Below are positions 52,583 through 62,000 of a stretch of DNA of 64,000 bases, in pieces. The translations under genes were made by a program, and so were the position numbers. The DNA is from Chitinophaga sancti (lineage in GTDB: Bacteria; Bacteroidota; Bacteroidia; Chitinophagales; Chitinophagaceae). Below the pieces are notes generated by a model, which saw only the letters and a program-made list of their open reading frames with translations, did not search any database and was not told the DNA's origin. How positions within the stretch are numbered: position 1 is the stretch's first letter; the number at the start of each line of letters is the position of its first letter. Location: assembly GCF_034087045.1 (NCBI RefSeq), contig NZ_CP139247.1:496001-560000 (forward strand). Direction: 5' to 3'.

Positions 52583-54385
52583 TTACTTCACTGATATCTT
52601 CCCAACAGCGATCTTCGTTTTGCCAAACATCCTATCATTACGTCCTACCAGGTACAGGTTATTTCCTAATACGACACCTTTCCTTGGCATAGCAGTAGGT
52701 ATTTCCTTGTTATTGAAAATCATCTTACGGTTAATCTTACCTGTCAGCTCGTCAACGGAAATCATAAAACAATCTGATTTACCAAACCGCGTAACAGACT
52801 TTACCTTCTGTCCGGATTGAGTTACACCGGCATTTTTAGGATTATCATTCAGCACAAGGTTAATGGTATTACCAGATCTGACTACACCAAATCCTGAATA
52901 GAATGGCATTTTCAAAGAAGAAAAGAAACTGAAACCACTAATTGTTGCACCACCTCCTGTAGAAGTTGTTCCAACGGCATATCTTTCGCTCTGAGATTTA
53001 GGTAATACCTGTAACCAGTCAATTTCACCCTGAGGAGCCACTTTACACATCAGCAAGTCACCGCTTGAATATACCCTATAGGTAGTGTATGACCAGTGTC
53101 CGGGGGCACCATTAGTACCCGGTGTGTAAGTTGAAGTGGTATAAGTATAGGTATCAAAAGATTCAGCCAGTATCATCAACCCACCATCTGAGGAGTAGAA
53201 GATCTTTCTGAACTGCATGTACCGGGAGAAACCTTCTCCTTCTTCTGGGGTATCCTGCTTACCATCTTTTGTGTTTTCTTTCCCTGCTTTAGCTGTTTTA
53301 CTGTCTTTATCTTCTTTAGTATTTTTGCGTTCTTTGTCTTTCTTATTGTCTTTAGTGTCCTTACCATCATCCTTATCATCATCTTCTACATTATCACCAT
53401 TAGACAACATTGCATCATTAATGGCTTTATCGATTGTGGAAATCACTTTCCCGGTATTGACATCGATCCTTTGCACCAGCAGCCCATTTACTCTCCGGCT
53501 TTTCTTTTCATTGCTATAGAATGCAGCCAGTATCAGGTCCTGGTTCTTTTCCTGCAGCAATTTGGTACTGCTCAGCCATTTACCGTTAACGGTTGTATTA
53601 ATTTCTGATTCCTGTTTGCCGGCTTCATTATACACGCGAATATTGTAATGGTTAAAGTCGAGGAACTTCTCCTTTTTCTTTTTACCTTCTTCATATTCAT
53701 AGGTACGACCTACCAGGATTACCTTTCGGTTGATAGTATATATCACATCTTCCAGCTGGTATTTCTTTGCTTCAAATTCATTTGAAATAACGACAGGTTT
53801 AGCGCCCTTCAGCTTACTGTCAAACTCCTGTACTTTGTACTCGTTCTTTTCTTTTCCCTGTATACTGCTCACAAGCACCATCTTTGAGCTGTCAGCATTG
53901 TAGGTGAGTTTGAACTCCATCTTATCCCTCTTTGACTCCTGTTGGAAGGATGCCACCCGTTGCCATCTTACTGTCAGATCGCCGGATGCTTTATTCACTT
54001 TTGCTGCGAATAATTCAAGCATTCTGTCTCCCCGGCTATAGGAGGATGCAAAAATGAACAGGTCATTACCTAATGGGAAAAATTGTTCAAATTCTTTACC
54101 ACGCAGATCTTTATTATAGTTGCGACGGTAAATTTCTGAAAGGTTGGCATTCATTTTTATAAGCGTTCCCGACCCTCTGAAGGTAGCGCCAACCACATAA
54201 TAAGATTTCATTTTTATGTGGGCTTCTTCCAGGTAGATGCCTGTATTGTCTGTGCAAACTACTTTAAGGTCTGTTGAGCCTTTTTTGAGTTTGATGTCCT
54301 CCCCCCAATTTACGGATGATTTTTGCTGGGCTAAACTGGAAATGCTGATCGAAAGTGTTAACAAGTAGAGATAAATAAATTTCAT
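52583..54385 (-). CDS. secreted hypothetical protein with a charged Lys/Asp linker
   Basis: 600 residues with a signal peptide (MKFIYLYLLTLSISISSLAQ). The bulk looks like a beta-propeller-type repeat protein (VVCTDNTGIYLEEAHIKMKS, MLELFAAKVNKASGD, ITVLVGRTYEY). At about residues 325-385 lies a low-complexity linker of Lys, Asp, Glu and Asn (EDDDKDDGKDTKDNKKDK...), splitting the protein in two. The last third is propeller-like again, ending KISVK. I do not recognise a family. It has its own terminator and, with 680 bases upstream, its own promoter. Confidence 0.65.
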   Translation of the reverse strand: MKFIYLYLLTLSISISSLAQQKSSVNWGEDIKLKKGSTDLKVVCTDNTGIYLEEAHIKMKSYYVVGATFRGSGTLIKMNANLSEIYRRNYNKDLRGKEFEQFFPLGNDLFIFASSYSRGDRMLELFAAKVNKASGDLTVRWQRVASFQQESKRDKMEFKLTYNADSSKMVLVSSIQGKEKNEYKVQEFDSKLKGAKPVVISNEFEAKKYQLEDVIYTINRKVILVGRTYEYEEGKKKKEKFLDFNHYNIRVYNEAGKQESEINTTVNGKWLSSTKLLQEKNQDLILAAFYSNEKKSRRVNGLLVQRIDVNTGKVISTIDKAINDAMLSNGDNVEDDDKDDGKDTKDNKKDKERKNTKEDKDSKTAKAGKENTKDGKQDTPEEGEGFSRYMQFRKIFYSSDGGLMILAESFDTYTYTTSTYTPGTNGAPGHWSYTTYRVYSSGDLLMCKVAPQGEIDWLQVLPKSQSERYAVGTTSTGGGATISGFSFFSSLKMPFYSGFGVVRSGNTINLVLNDNPKNAGVTQSGQKVKSVTRFGKSDCFMISVDELTGKINRKMIFNNKEIPTAMPRKGVVLGNNLYLVGRNDRMFGKTKIAVGKISVK

Positions 54386-55069
54386 ATGAATGGGATGATT
54401 AAAAAATATGGGGACAATGATATGACAATAAACGGTAAAGTAAAATGATTTTCCGGGTGTTTTTAAATGAAACTGGATGGGGGTGCCGCTAAGCAGAATG
54501 CCTGTAGGAAATTCCAGGTTCGTTACTGACTATCCTAATGTACCGGGCGAAAAAATTATTGTTGTGGATTAACCGATGAAAAAAAAGCTTCGGCTTTTAC
54601 TTAATGCTGGTTATCCTTATTCTGCTTACATAATTATTTCCAAACAATAAAAGATGTGATAGTCGGAAAACTGAAAAATTCTGATTTAAAAAATAAAAGA
54701 CGAAATCCGGGTGGTGAGAGATGTATTTATGAGTTTCGGCTATAAAAAGTTAATGGTGTTCACCATTTTAGCAGTAAAAGTCGCTGAAATTGGCCATGAA
54801 AGGTGATATTAGTCAATATAAAAATTGAGTATAAAATTATAATCCTATTGATTTTTGTTTTTTATTTGCATTAATTATTAAGAGTAATACCTACGAAAAG
54901 ATAGCCCGATTAAAATATCAAAGATTCTGTACGATATCCCTGATCTTTTGATATTCTGTGAAGATGTATGCTATTTTGTTTGTACCATTATTTAACTGCA
55001 GTATTTAATTATTATTCAAATGCCTTGGGGGACGTGAATGATTTCCATTACTGTTTGAACCTTTAAATC
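54386..55069. other. 680-base intergenic region between divergent genes
   Basis: Promoter region for the minus-strand secreted-protein gene and the plus-strand RHS operon. The right third contains a hairpin or operator and a promoter candidate described separately. The rest is AT-rich and without supportable genes. Confidence 0.5.
54914..54978 (+). promoter_or_regulatory. candidate promoter and operator of the RHS operon
   Basis: An inverted repeat AATATCAAAGAT (54914-54925) with ATCTTTTGATATT (54943-54955, one extra base) overlaps a TTTG at 54947-54950. A TATTTTG lies at 54972-54978, 21 bases later. Bacteroidota primary promoters use TTTG at -33 and TAnnTTTG at -7, so this is a near-match missing one base in the second box. 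A repressor bound to the repeat would cover the -33 element. Confidence 0.35.
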
Positions 55070-57505
55070 ATGTGTAAAATGCTGAAAAAGGCATTATCGG
55101 TAGTCTGTTGCCTACTGGTAATGCTTGGGCACCGTGCATTTGCCGGTGAGCCGTACCTATCCCTATCACTCGTTAGCCCAGACACCATTCCTTCCGACCT
55201 GGGAGATCGTGCGTTATTAAGTCAGCCAGCTTTGAAACAGGCCGTTATTACAGCTGTAAATCAGCGGGCAGGGCCAGATAGTATACATGCAAGCGCACCT
55301 ACTCCTGATAGTATTCCTTTCAGCAAATTAGGCTTAAGTGGCATGAACTCTTCTGCCAAAGGAGCTTTTACCCAATACCTTGAATCTGGTAATAGTACAG
55401 TCGGTATGGCGCGTATGAAAACCATGTTCAATGATATGAAGGACAGCTCCAAAACCGCTTCTTATATCGATAATAAGTTGCGCGGTTTTTATGCGTTAAG
55501 GAACAACAACCCCGTCAATGGTAAGTTTAGCTTACCAGGCAAACCTCAGAACCAACTAAAAGGTGTATCCTGGACTACTGCTTATATAGATACTACCGCT
55601 ATGATGTCCGGCTGGTGGAATGAAGGTGTGGTACAGGATGTTGTAAAAATAGGTGGTATCCCAGTTCAAATTAATTACTCCACTTTATCCGGTTATAATT
55701 ATGCTGGCCCTTCACTCAATGATGCTCATTTCGTACAGTTCTCTTTTGACAGGGAAGCTTATTTGAGTGATGTGAACAGCCAGCTGACAAAGAACTATGA
55801 TTTAAAGAAATACTTCCTCGAAGACCTGGATATCAAAAGTAGCATGCAATCTTATGCAACCTCTTCCCTAAAAGCGTTCGAACAGGATGGTGTAAAATAT
55901 AAGATCAATGGTGATCAGCTCATGTATTATGATACCGCACAGTTACGCCAGTCTATTATGGGCTCCTCCTCGCCTATCAGTTTTTCTGCCGATTCTGCGA
56001 AACTATTAGCTGCTTCAAAAGATAGTAATGATCAGGCTTTATACAAACGATATCAACAGTCTGAATATTACCGTAAAGTGCTGGTATTGAAAAGCCAGAT
56101 GGGTGATGTGAAAGAAATGAACCAGTTGCTGGGCAACCAGAAGCAGGTAAATGCGAATATCGAAAACTGGATGCAGCAAGATGAGAACACGGCTAAGATG
56201 GGCGGAAAACTTTTGCAAATGAGCTTTTTGCAAAAGATGATGGCGAACATGCAATCCCTGAAAGCGGGTAGTGTGGGAGATTCAAATAGCTTGTTTATGT
56301 CTGGTGTGGCAGGGTCTTTCCTCAAAGATAATAAAGCCATCAGTCTCCTCGCTGGTAACAGCAGTGAACTGGGTATACAGGATGTTGGGATGCAATCTGC
56401 TACCGGTAAGACTTCTTACAGCATGCAAGGTATCTCACTTGGTAAAGGTGGTACCTCTTTCTCTGCCTTGAATGCTAACTCTAAAGCTCAAACAAATAGT
56501 GGTTTCAACACCTCTGCTATTAGCAGGAATGTATTTGTGGGATCTGTGGGAGAGAAAATGAGTCTGGGCGCATTAGGTACACTGGATGTAACACTTTCTA
56601 AATCCAGCAGCACGTATGGTACATCCTCTGATGCTGCAGGTGTTTCCAAATCCGCTGCCGGTGCCCTGCTGGACGATCTGTGGGCAACTGCATCTGTAGG
56701 TCTTACTTTGAATGGTAGTGTAAAGGAATGGGGCATGACCCATAAGGTATATGTTAACTACTCCGGTCTGGGATATGTAAATCCCGGCGCTCCTTTCGCC
56801 AGCAGAGGTACCATGCAATATGGCTTTTATGTAAAACGAGCCTGGAAGAAAAATAAAGCGACCGTAAGTGTACGTACTGACATTCGTGACCTTGCTACTT
56901 CTGCTACCACCAGTACTAAACGAACCAGTATGACCTATGCGGTGGATGGCCGTTACCGCTTTACAAAGAAAGTAACTGTTGGGATGAACCTCTTACAAAG
57001 TTCTCTTCGTGAAGATAAGACCACTGCTTATATGAACCGCAAGATCACCTTCACTTCCCAGGTAAATGGCAAGATCGATGGTCATGTATTCAGCAATAGT
57101 TCCACCCTGGGTATTCAGCAGTTGAATTACCTGCCTGTAAAAACATTGTTCCTGAACATAGGTTCTGCCCAGACAGTCGTAGCCGGTCCTGGTATGGTGA
57201 TCGTCAACTTAAACTATAGCCGTGATGTCAATAACGCAGCTGTGTACAATAATATCCTGAATACAGAAGGTGGTTATCAATATACCCTTGGTAAAAAAAC
57301 AACTTGCAGCAGCTCGTTGATCTATATGAACAGTGTTGATGTGGTTGAACAGATTGGTGTTCGTCAGCAGGTGGCGACTCAATTGTATAAGCGCTGGAAT
57401 GTAAGTCTCTCTGCCGATGTAAGAAAGAACCTGTTCAACTCCTCCGCCAACTATTACTACGGAAAATTCAATACTGCTATGGCAGTGCAATACCTGATAA
57501 AATAA
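55070..57505 (+). CDS. large secreted protein, probable outer-membrane barrel (RHS operon)
   Basis: 811 residues; MLKKALSVVCCLLVMLGHRAFA begins at 55079 and is a signal peptide. The N-terminal 450 residues are mixed and rich in Ser, Gln and Asn, with a helical part (KVLVLKSQMGDVKEMNQLLG). The C-terminal 330 residues (from VFVGSVGEKMSLGALGTLDVTLS) alternate polar and hydrophobic strands and finish NTAMAVQYLIK, which looks like a beta barrel of perhaps 14-18 strands. It is first of four genes (7, -4 and 30 bases apart) that end in a giant RHS protein, so it may be the channel or anchor for that protein. No known family recognised. Confidence 0.65.
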   Translation: MCKMLKKALSVVCCLLVMLGHRAFAGEPYLSLSLVSPDTIPSDLGDRALLSQPALKQAVITAVNQRAGPDSIHASAPTPDSIPFSKLGLSGMNSSAKGAFTQYLESGNSTVGMARMKTMFNDMKDSSKTASYIDNKLRGFYALRNNNPVNGKFSLPGKPQNQLKGVSWTTAYIDTTAMMSGWWNEGVVQDVVKIGGIPVQINYSTLSGYNYAGPSLNDAHFVQFSFDREAYLSDVNSQLTKNYDLKKYFLEDLDIKSSMQSYATSSLKAFEQDGVKYKINGDQLMYYDTAQLRQSIMGSSSPISFSADSAKLLAASKDSNDQALYKRYQQSEYYRKVLVLKSQMGDVKEMNQLLGNQKQVNANIENWMQQDENTAKMGGKLLQMSFLQKMMANMQSLKAGSVGDSNSLFMSGVAGSFLKDNKAISLLAGNSSELGIQDVGMQSATGKTSYSMQGISLGKGGTSFSALNANSKAQTNSGFNTSAISRNVFVGSVGEKMSLGALGTLDVTLSKSSSTYGTSSDAAGVSKSAAGALLDDLWATASVGLTLNGSVKEWGMTHKVYVNYSGLGYVNPGAPFASRGTMQYGFYVKRAWKKNKATVSVRTDIRDLATSATTSTKRTSMTYAVDGRYRFTKKVTVGMNLLQSSLREDKTTAYMNRKITFTSQVNGKIDGHVFSNSSTLGIQQLNYLPVKTLFLNIGSAQTVVAGPGMVIVNLNYSRDVNNAAVYNNILNTEGGYQYTLGKKTTCSSSLIYMNSVDVVEQIGVRQQVATQLYKRWNVSLSADVRKNLFNSSANYYYGKFNTAMAVQYLIK

Positions 57506-57512
57506 CAGCATT

Positions 57513-58610
57513 ATGAAGAATGGACTTAGACTTTTAATGACTGCGCTGTTTGGTATATTATGCCTGCAGGGCAAGGCCCAATACACTTTCACATTTATTC
57601 CAGAGGTACAGGGTAGATCAATTGACAATATTTATAAAGTACGTATCAGCAATACGGGAAGCACGACTACTGCCAACCTGCGTATTGTGGTGACAGAAGC
57701 ACAAGCTGGTGCGGTGGTCACTATTGATGTACCACAATTTCAACTCCTGCCGGGTACAGCTACGATACCGCCTGCTGCCACTTATCATGCAGCTGTAAGC
57801 TTTGGTAATAATAAGATCGCTACAATCATTCGCCAGAGTGGTTATTTCCCCGAAGGTGATTATGAATACTGCTTTCAACTCTATGAAGGGGGAAACCACA
57901 ATAGTGAATTGCTGGGCGAACAATGTTTCAATTATGAACTGGAGCCTTTTACCAATATGCAATTGATATCTCCATATGATGAAGACAAGATCTGTGATAA
58001 GCGCCCTTCGTTCAACTGGCAGCCTTTGATCCCTTCAGTGAATGGTGCCCAATACCGCCTGTTGCTGGTAGAAGTGAAGGACAGACAACAGCCGGTGGAA
58101 GCGTTGCGTATGAATCTCGCTATCATCAATCAACGTGATATTCCTATGCCGATGTTGTTGTATCCTTCTATTGCCAATGAGCTGGTGGAAGGTAAGCAAT
58201 ATGCATGGCAGGTAACTGCTTATCAGAACGACCTGATACTGGCTCAGTCAGAGATCTGGTCGTTCACAGTGGATTGTGAAAAAGACACGACCACTTTGCC
58301 GGTGGAAGCTTTCAGAAATATTGATGACCTGACCAGGGGCAACTTCTATATCGCAAGAGGACAGTTATTATTTGCCTTGCAAAATAACTATGCGAAAGCT
58401 GACCTGACTTACAGCATCCGCTGTTTGACAAAGCCTGATCAGACTGTGAAGAAACTCCCTACTGTAGTACTAGACAAAGGATACAACGAAGTGACCATTG
58501 ACCTGACTGACAATACCAGTTTCAAAGATGGGTATTACTACATCATGGATGTGAAATTGCCGGATGGTACGCGTAAACAATTAAGATTCATTTATAAACA
58601 AGCGGAATGA
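57513..58610 (+). CDS. secreted protein with beta-sandwich domains (RHS operon)
   Basis: 365 residues with a signal peptide (MTALFGILCLQGKAQ). The first 130 residues form a sandwich-like domain (DNIYKVRISNTGSTTTANLRIVVTEAQAGAVV). A fibronectin-type stretch follows (RPSFNWQPLIPSVNGAQYRLLLVE, KQYAWQVTAYQNDLILAQSEIWSF, about 165-250). The C-terminal 90 residues are again strand-rich (LTYSIRCLTKPDQ). Such domains bind proteins. It overlaps the lipoprotein gene by 4 bases (ATGA) and follows the barrel gene by 7, so it is probably a periplasmic or surface adaptor. Confidence 0.7.
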   Translation: MKNGLRLLMTALFGILCLQGKAQYTFTFIPEVQGRSIDNIYKVRISNTGSTTTANLRIVVTEAQAGAVVTIDVPQFQLLPGTATIPPAATYHAAVSFGNNKIATIIRQSGYFPEGDYEYCFQLYEGGNHNSELLGEQCFNYELEPFTNMQLISPYDEDKICDKRPSFNWQPLIPSVNGAQYRLLLVEVKDRQQPVEALRMNLAIINQRDIPMPMLLYPSIANELVEGKQYAWQVTAYQNDLILAQSEIWSFTVDCEKDTTTLPVEAFRNIDDLTRGNFYIARGQLLFALQNNYAKADLTYSIRCLTKPDQTVKKLPTVVLDKGYNEVTIDLTDNTSFKDGYYYIMDVKLPDGTRKQLRFIYKQAE

Positions 58611-59038
58611 GAGCTGGAGTAACTATACTGGCGTTGCTGTTACTATTGGCAGCATGCAAAAAGCGTGAGCCATCAACTGTAATAGCAGAAAGGGAAATGA
58701 GTGATTACCGGATGTACCTGCATAGCATGAAAGAAAAGAAAGAGGATGCCTCTACAATGTACTTCATGTTTGTCGTAAAAGCGATCAATGGGCAAAAGTT
58801 GCCATCCGGAACGGATAGTCGTTTTAACTACGGTGTCGATTCTCTTTTTTATATGGTAAATGGAAAGGATACCCTGCCTGCGCTGGATGCTGTGCGTATG
58901 GCGAATGGTAACCTGGATGGTATACAATATATGCTGGTCTTTGACCGGCCAGCGACAGCTGATACATTGAGACGTGTCGTTTTCAGGGATTGGTTATTTA
59001 CCAGTCACGTTATCAGCTTCCCATTTAAGCAGCAATAA
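58607..59038 (+). CDS. lipoprotein (RHS operon)
   Basis: 143 residues with a lipobox (LLLLLAACKKR; Cys at residue 17). The mature part begins with Lys and Arg rather than the SDDDD-like motif of Bacteroidota surface lipoproteins, so it probably stays in the periplasm. MYFMFVVKAINGQKLPSG and IQYMLVFDRPATADTL are strands of a small beta domain. It overlaps the preceding stop by ATGA and lies 30 bases before the RHS gene. Function unknown. Confidence 0.75.
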   Translation: MRAGVTILALLLLLAACKKREPSTVIAEREMSDYRMYLHSMKEKKEDASTMYFMFVVKAINGQKLPSGTDSRFNYGVDSLFYMVNGKDTLPALDAVRMANGNLDGIQYMLVFDRPATADTLRRVVFRDWLFTSHVISFPFKQQ

Positions 59039-59068
59039 TTACTAACAAGGACTTTTAAGACTGAAGAT

Positions 59069-62000
59069 ATGATAATCAGTAGTATTCATGCCCGTAAGCG
59101 GATTGCCTGTTTTTTCCTTGCGTTGCTAACAACGCAGGGATTAATACCCGCAACTACTTATGCGCTTACTTCCGGACCTGTACAACCAGAAGCAAGAGGC
59201 TTTACGCCGGCTAATACCAATGACCTGGTAGACCTGTTCACCGGTGATTTTAAATACAATGTTCCACTAGGCAGTGTGGGTGGTTATCCACTCAACCTGA
59301 GTTACAGATCAGGTACCAGTATGGATGACGAAGCCAGTTGGGTGGGTCTTGGCTGGAGTTTGAATGTAGGTGCTATCAACCGTCAGCTGAGAGGTGTGGC
59401 AGATGATAGCTATGGAGATCAGGTGGTGACACACGATGATATGAAAGAGAAGATTGTGTATGGCGGTATGGCGAGTGTGAGAGGTGAAGTGTTTGGTGGT
59501 ATGGTGAGTGGCTCCCTGTCAGTAAGTGTGTTTAATGATAACTATACAGGTGTGGGTGCATCAGTGGGTGTCAATGCAGGTTTGTCATTGTCTAAATTCA
59601 CGGGTGGTGCTATTACGCCTGGTTTAAATGTAGGGGTTACATCCAGTACACAGAATGGGGTGACGGTAACGCCGAGTATCTCTTTGTCTTTTACAAAGCA
59701 AATTAATGACTATAATTCTACCAGCATTAAAGCATCTGTAGGTATCGGCTACAATACCCGCGAAGGATTGAAGGATCTGACATTAGGTACTTCTTTTTCT
59801 GTGAAGGGTACTAAAATAGAGGAAATTAAAAATGAGGATGGTACAGTTAAGTCCATTAAAAAGTCGGATGGTGGTAGTAGCAGTATTAACGGGATCGGTT
59901 CTTCTATCAGCTTTAATACGCCTGCATTTTATCCAAAGACGAATGTTCCTTTTACTTCCAGCGGTTTTACATTTAGTCTCGATGCAGGTCCTGCAGGACA
60001 AGGTGCATTTGGTGGTATTGGAGGATCTGGTTATAAGACCGTTAGAAAGATAGCCAATAAAGTGCGTAGCATGCCTGCCTATGGTTTCCTGTATGCTGAT
60101 AAGGGAAAAGATGTGAAGAATGCGTTGATGGATTTCATGCGTGAAAAAGACAACCCTGTTATACCTGAACTGAAAAATCTGCCATTGCCTATTGCCACCC
60201 CTGATCTATTTGCTTATACCAACCAGGCAGGTAGTGGAGAGTTTCGCCTGTATCGTAATAGTACCGGCGTGTTTTTCGACAATGCCACAGAAGAAGTTAC
60301 GGAAAATAATTCTGCCAGTGCTGAAGTGGGCGTAGGTGCCTATGGACATGCCGGTACTTCTATATACAACCAGACTGCCACTAATTCTAATGGCAAATGG
60401 GTGAATGGCAACAACTTTCTTACCAATGGAGACTTCGTTGCCACCAATGGTAAAAGCGAAGAATCCGCTTATTTCAAGCAGGTAGGTGAGAAAGAATCAG
60501 CTGATCCTACTTTTTATAATCGTGTACTGGGTGATGATGCGGTAAATGTGCCGCTGAGTGGCAAAAAAGCAACTGGTGTATTACGCAATGCTGATAAATC
60601 AAAATCAATATCTGGTACTCCACTCAGGAAAGACGGCCGCCAGGTACGTCATACAGCTATTATGGCGCTGACAGCTGATGAAGCCAGAACCGCGGGGTTT
60701 GATAAAGAAATTTTGAATTATCCCCTTCCGGTAAATACGGATCAAAAAGCTTTTACTCCTGAAGAGTACAGTAAACTCAGCCCTACCTCCGATGCCAGAC
60801 AAGGTGATTTCAGAAAAGCGAAACACATTTCTGAGTTCACAGTCATGGGCGACGATGGTAAAAGAATGATTTATGGTATTCCTGTTTATAATAAAAAGCA
60901 GGTAGAATACACCTTTGCTACAACAGGTACGCCTGACCCAACTACGAATCTCGTTACGATTCCCGGCACGGCAGGATTTGGACATGCAGATTCTAAGAAA
61001 ACCGATAATTATTATCATAGGGAAGAACAACCTGCATATGCTACATCCTGGTTGCTGACACAGATCCTGTCACCTGATTATGTAGATCTGACCGGCGACG
61101 GTATTTCTGAAGATGACAGGGGGACTGCCGTTAAATTTAATTATACCAGGACAGCGACTAACTATAGCTGGAGAACCCCGGTAGCTCCCAATAAAGCGAA
61201 TTTTCACCGTGGTCTGAATGCTGATCCTGACGATAATAAAGCATCTTTTGTATATGGTGAAAAGGAACTCTGGTACATTACATCTATTGAATCCAAAGAT
61301 GAAGTTGCTTATTTTATTACCAGTGACAGGGAGGATGCGAAGGCCGTAGATTCCCTCGGGAATAAAATTGCTGCTGCTTCAGGGCAAAAACGACTGGATA
61401 CGATCAAGATATTTTCCAGGGGGGATTTAAAAACACCGAAGAAGACGATTGTATTCAATTATAATAATTCAACTATTCTTTGTCATAACACGCCTAACAG
61501 TGATTCAAGAGCTAATGGTAAACTCACCCTGTACTCCGTACATTTTAATTACAGGTCATCTACTGGTGGTACCTATCATCCGTATTGGTTCAATTATGGT
61601 AATAACCCTGATTATGCTTTCCTGAGTACTGACCGGTGGGGTATGTATAAAGGTAGTTCAGATAATGAAAATTCTGGTTTTGGTGAGATGGACAATATGG
61701 AGTTTCCATACACCAAATCAGATTACGACGCCAGGTGGGAGAATGCTGATACTTATCAGCTGACATCTATAGAGCTACCATCGGGAGGAACTATCAATGT
61801 CGGTTATGAATCGGATGACTATGCCTATGTACAGGACCAGCGAGCGATGCAAATGGCGCGAGTCACGAAATTGATAACGAATGGTGGAGAAACGAACAGT
61901 TTTAAGGATGCCAAAGGAATAGAAATAGAGGTGCCTGCAAGTGATGAAGGTAGTACGATACAAAACACTGCCGATTTTAAAAAGAAATACCTGAATGGAT

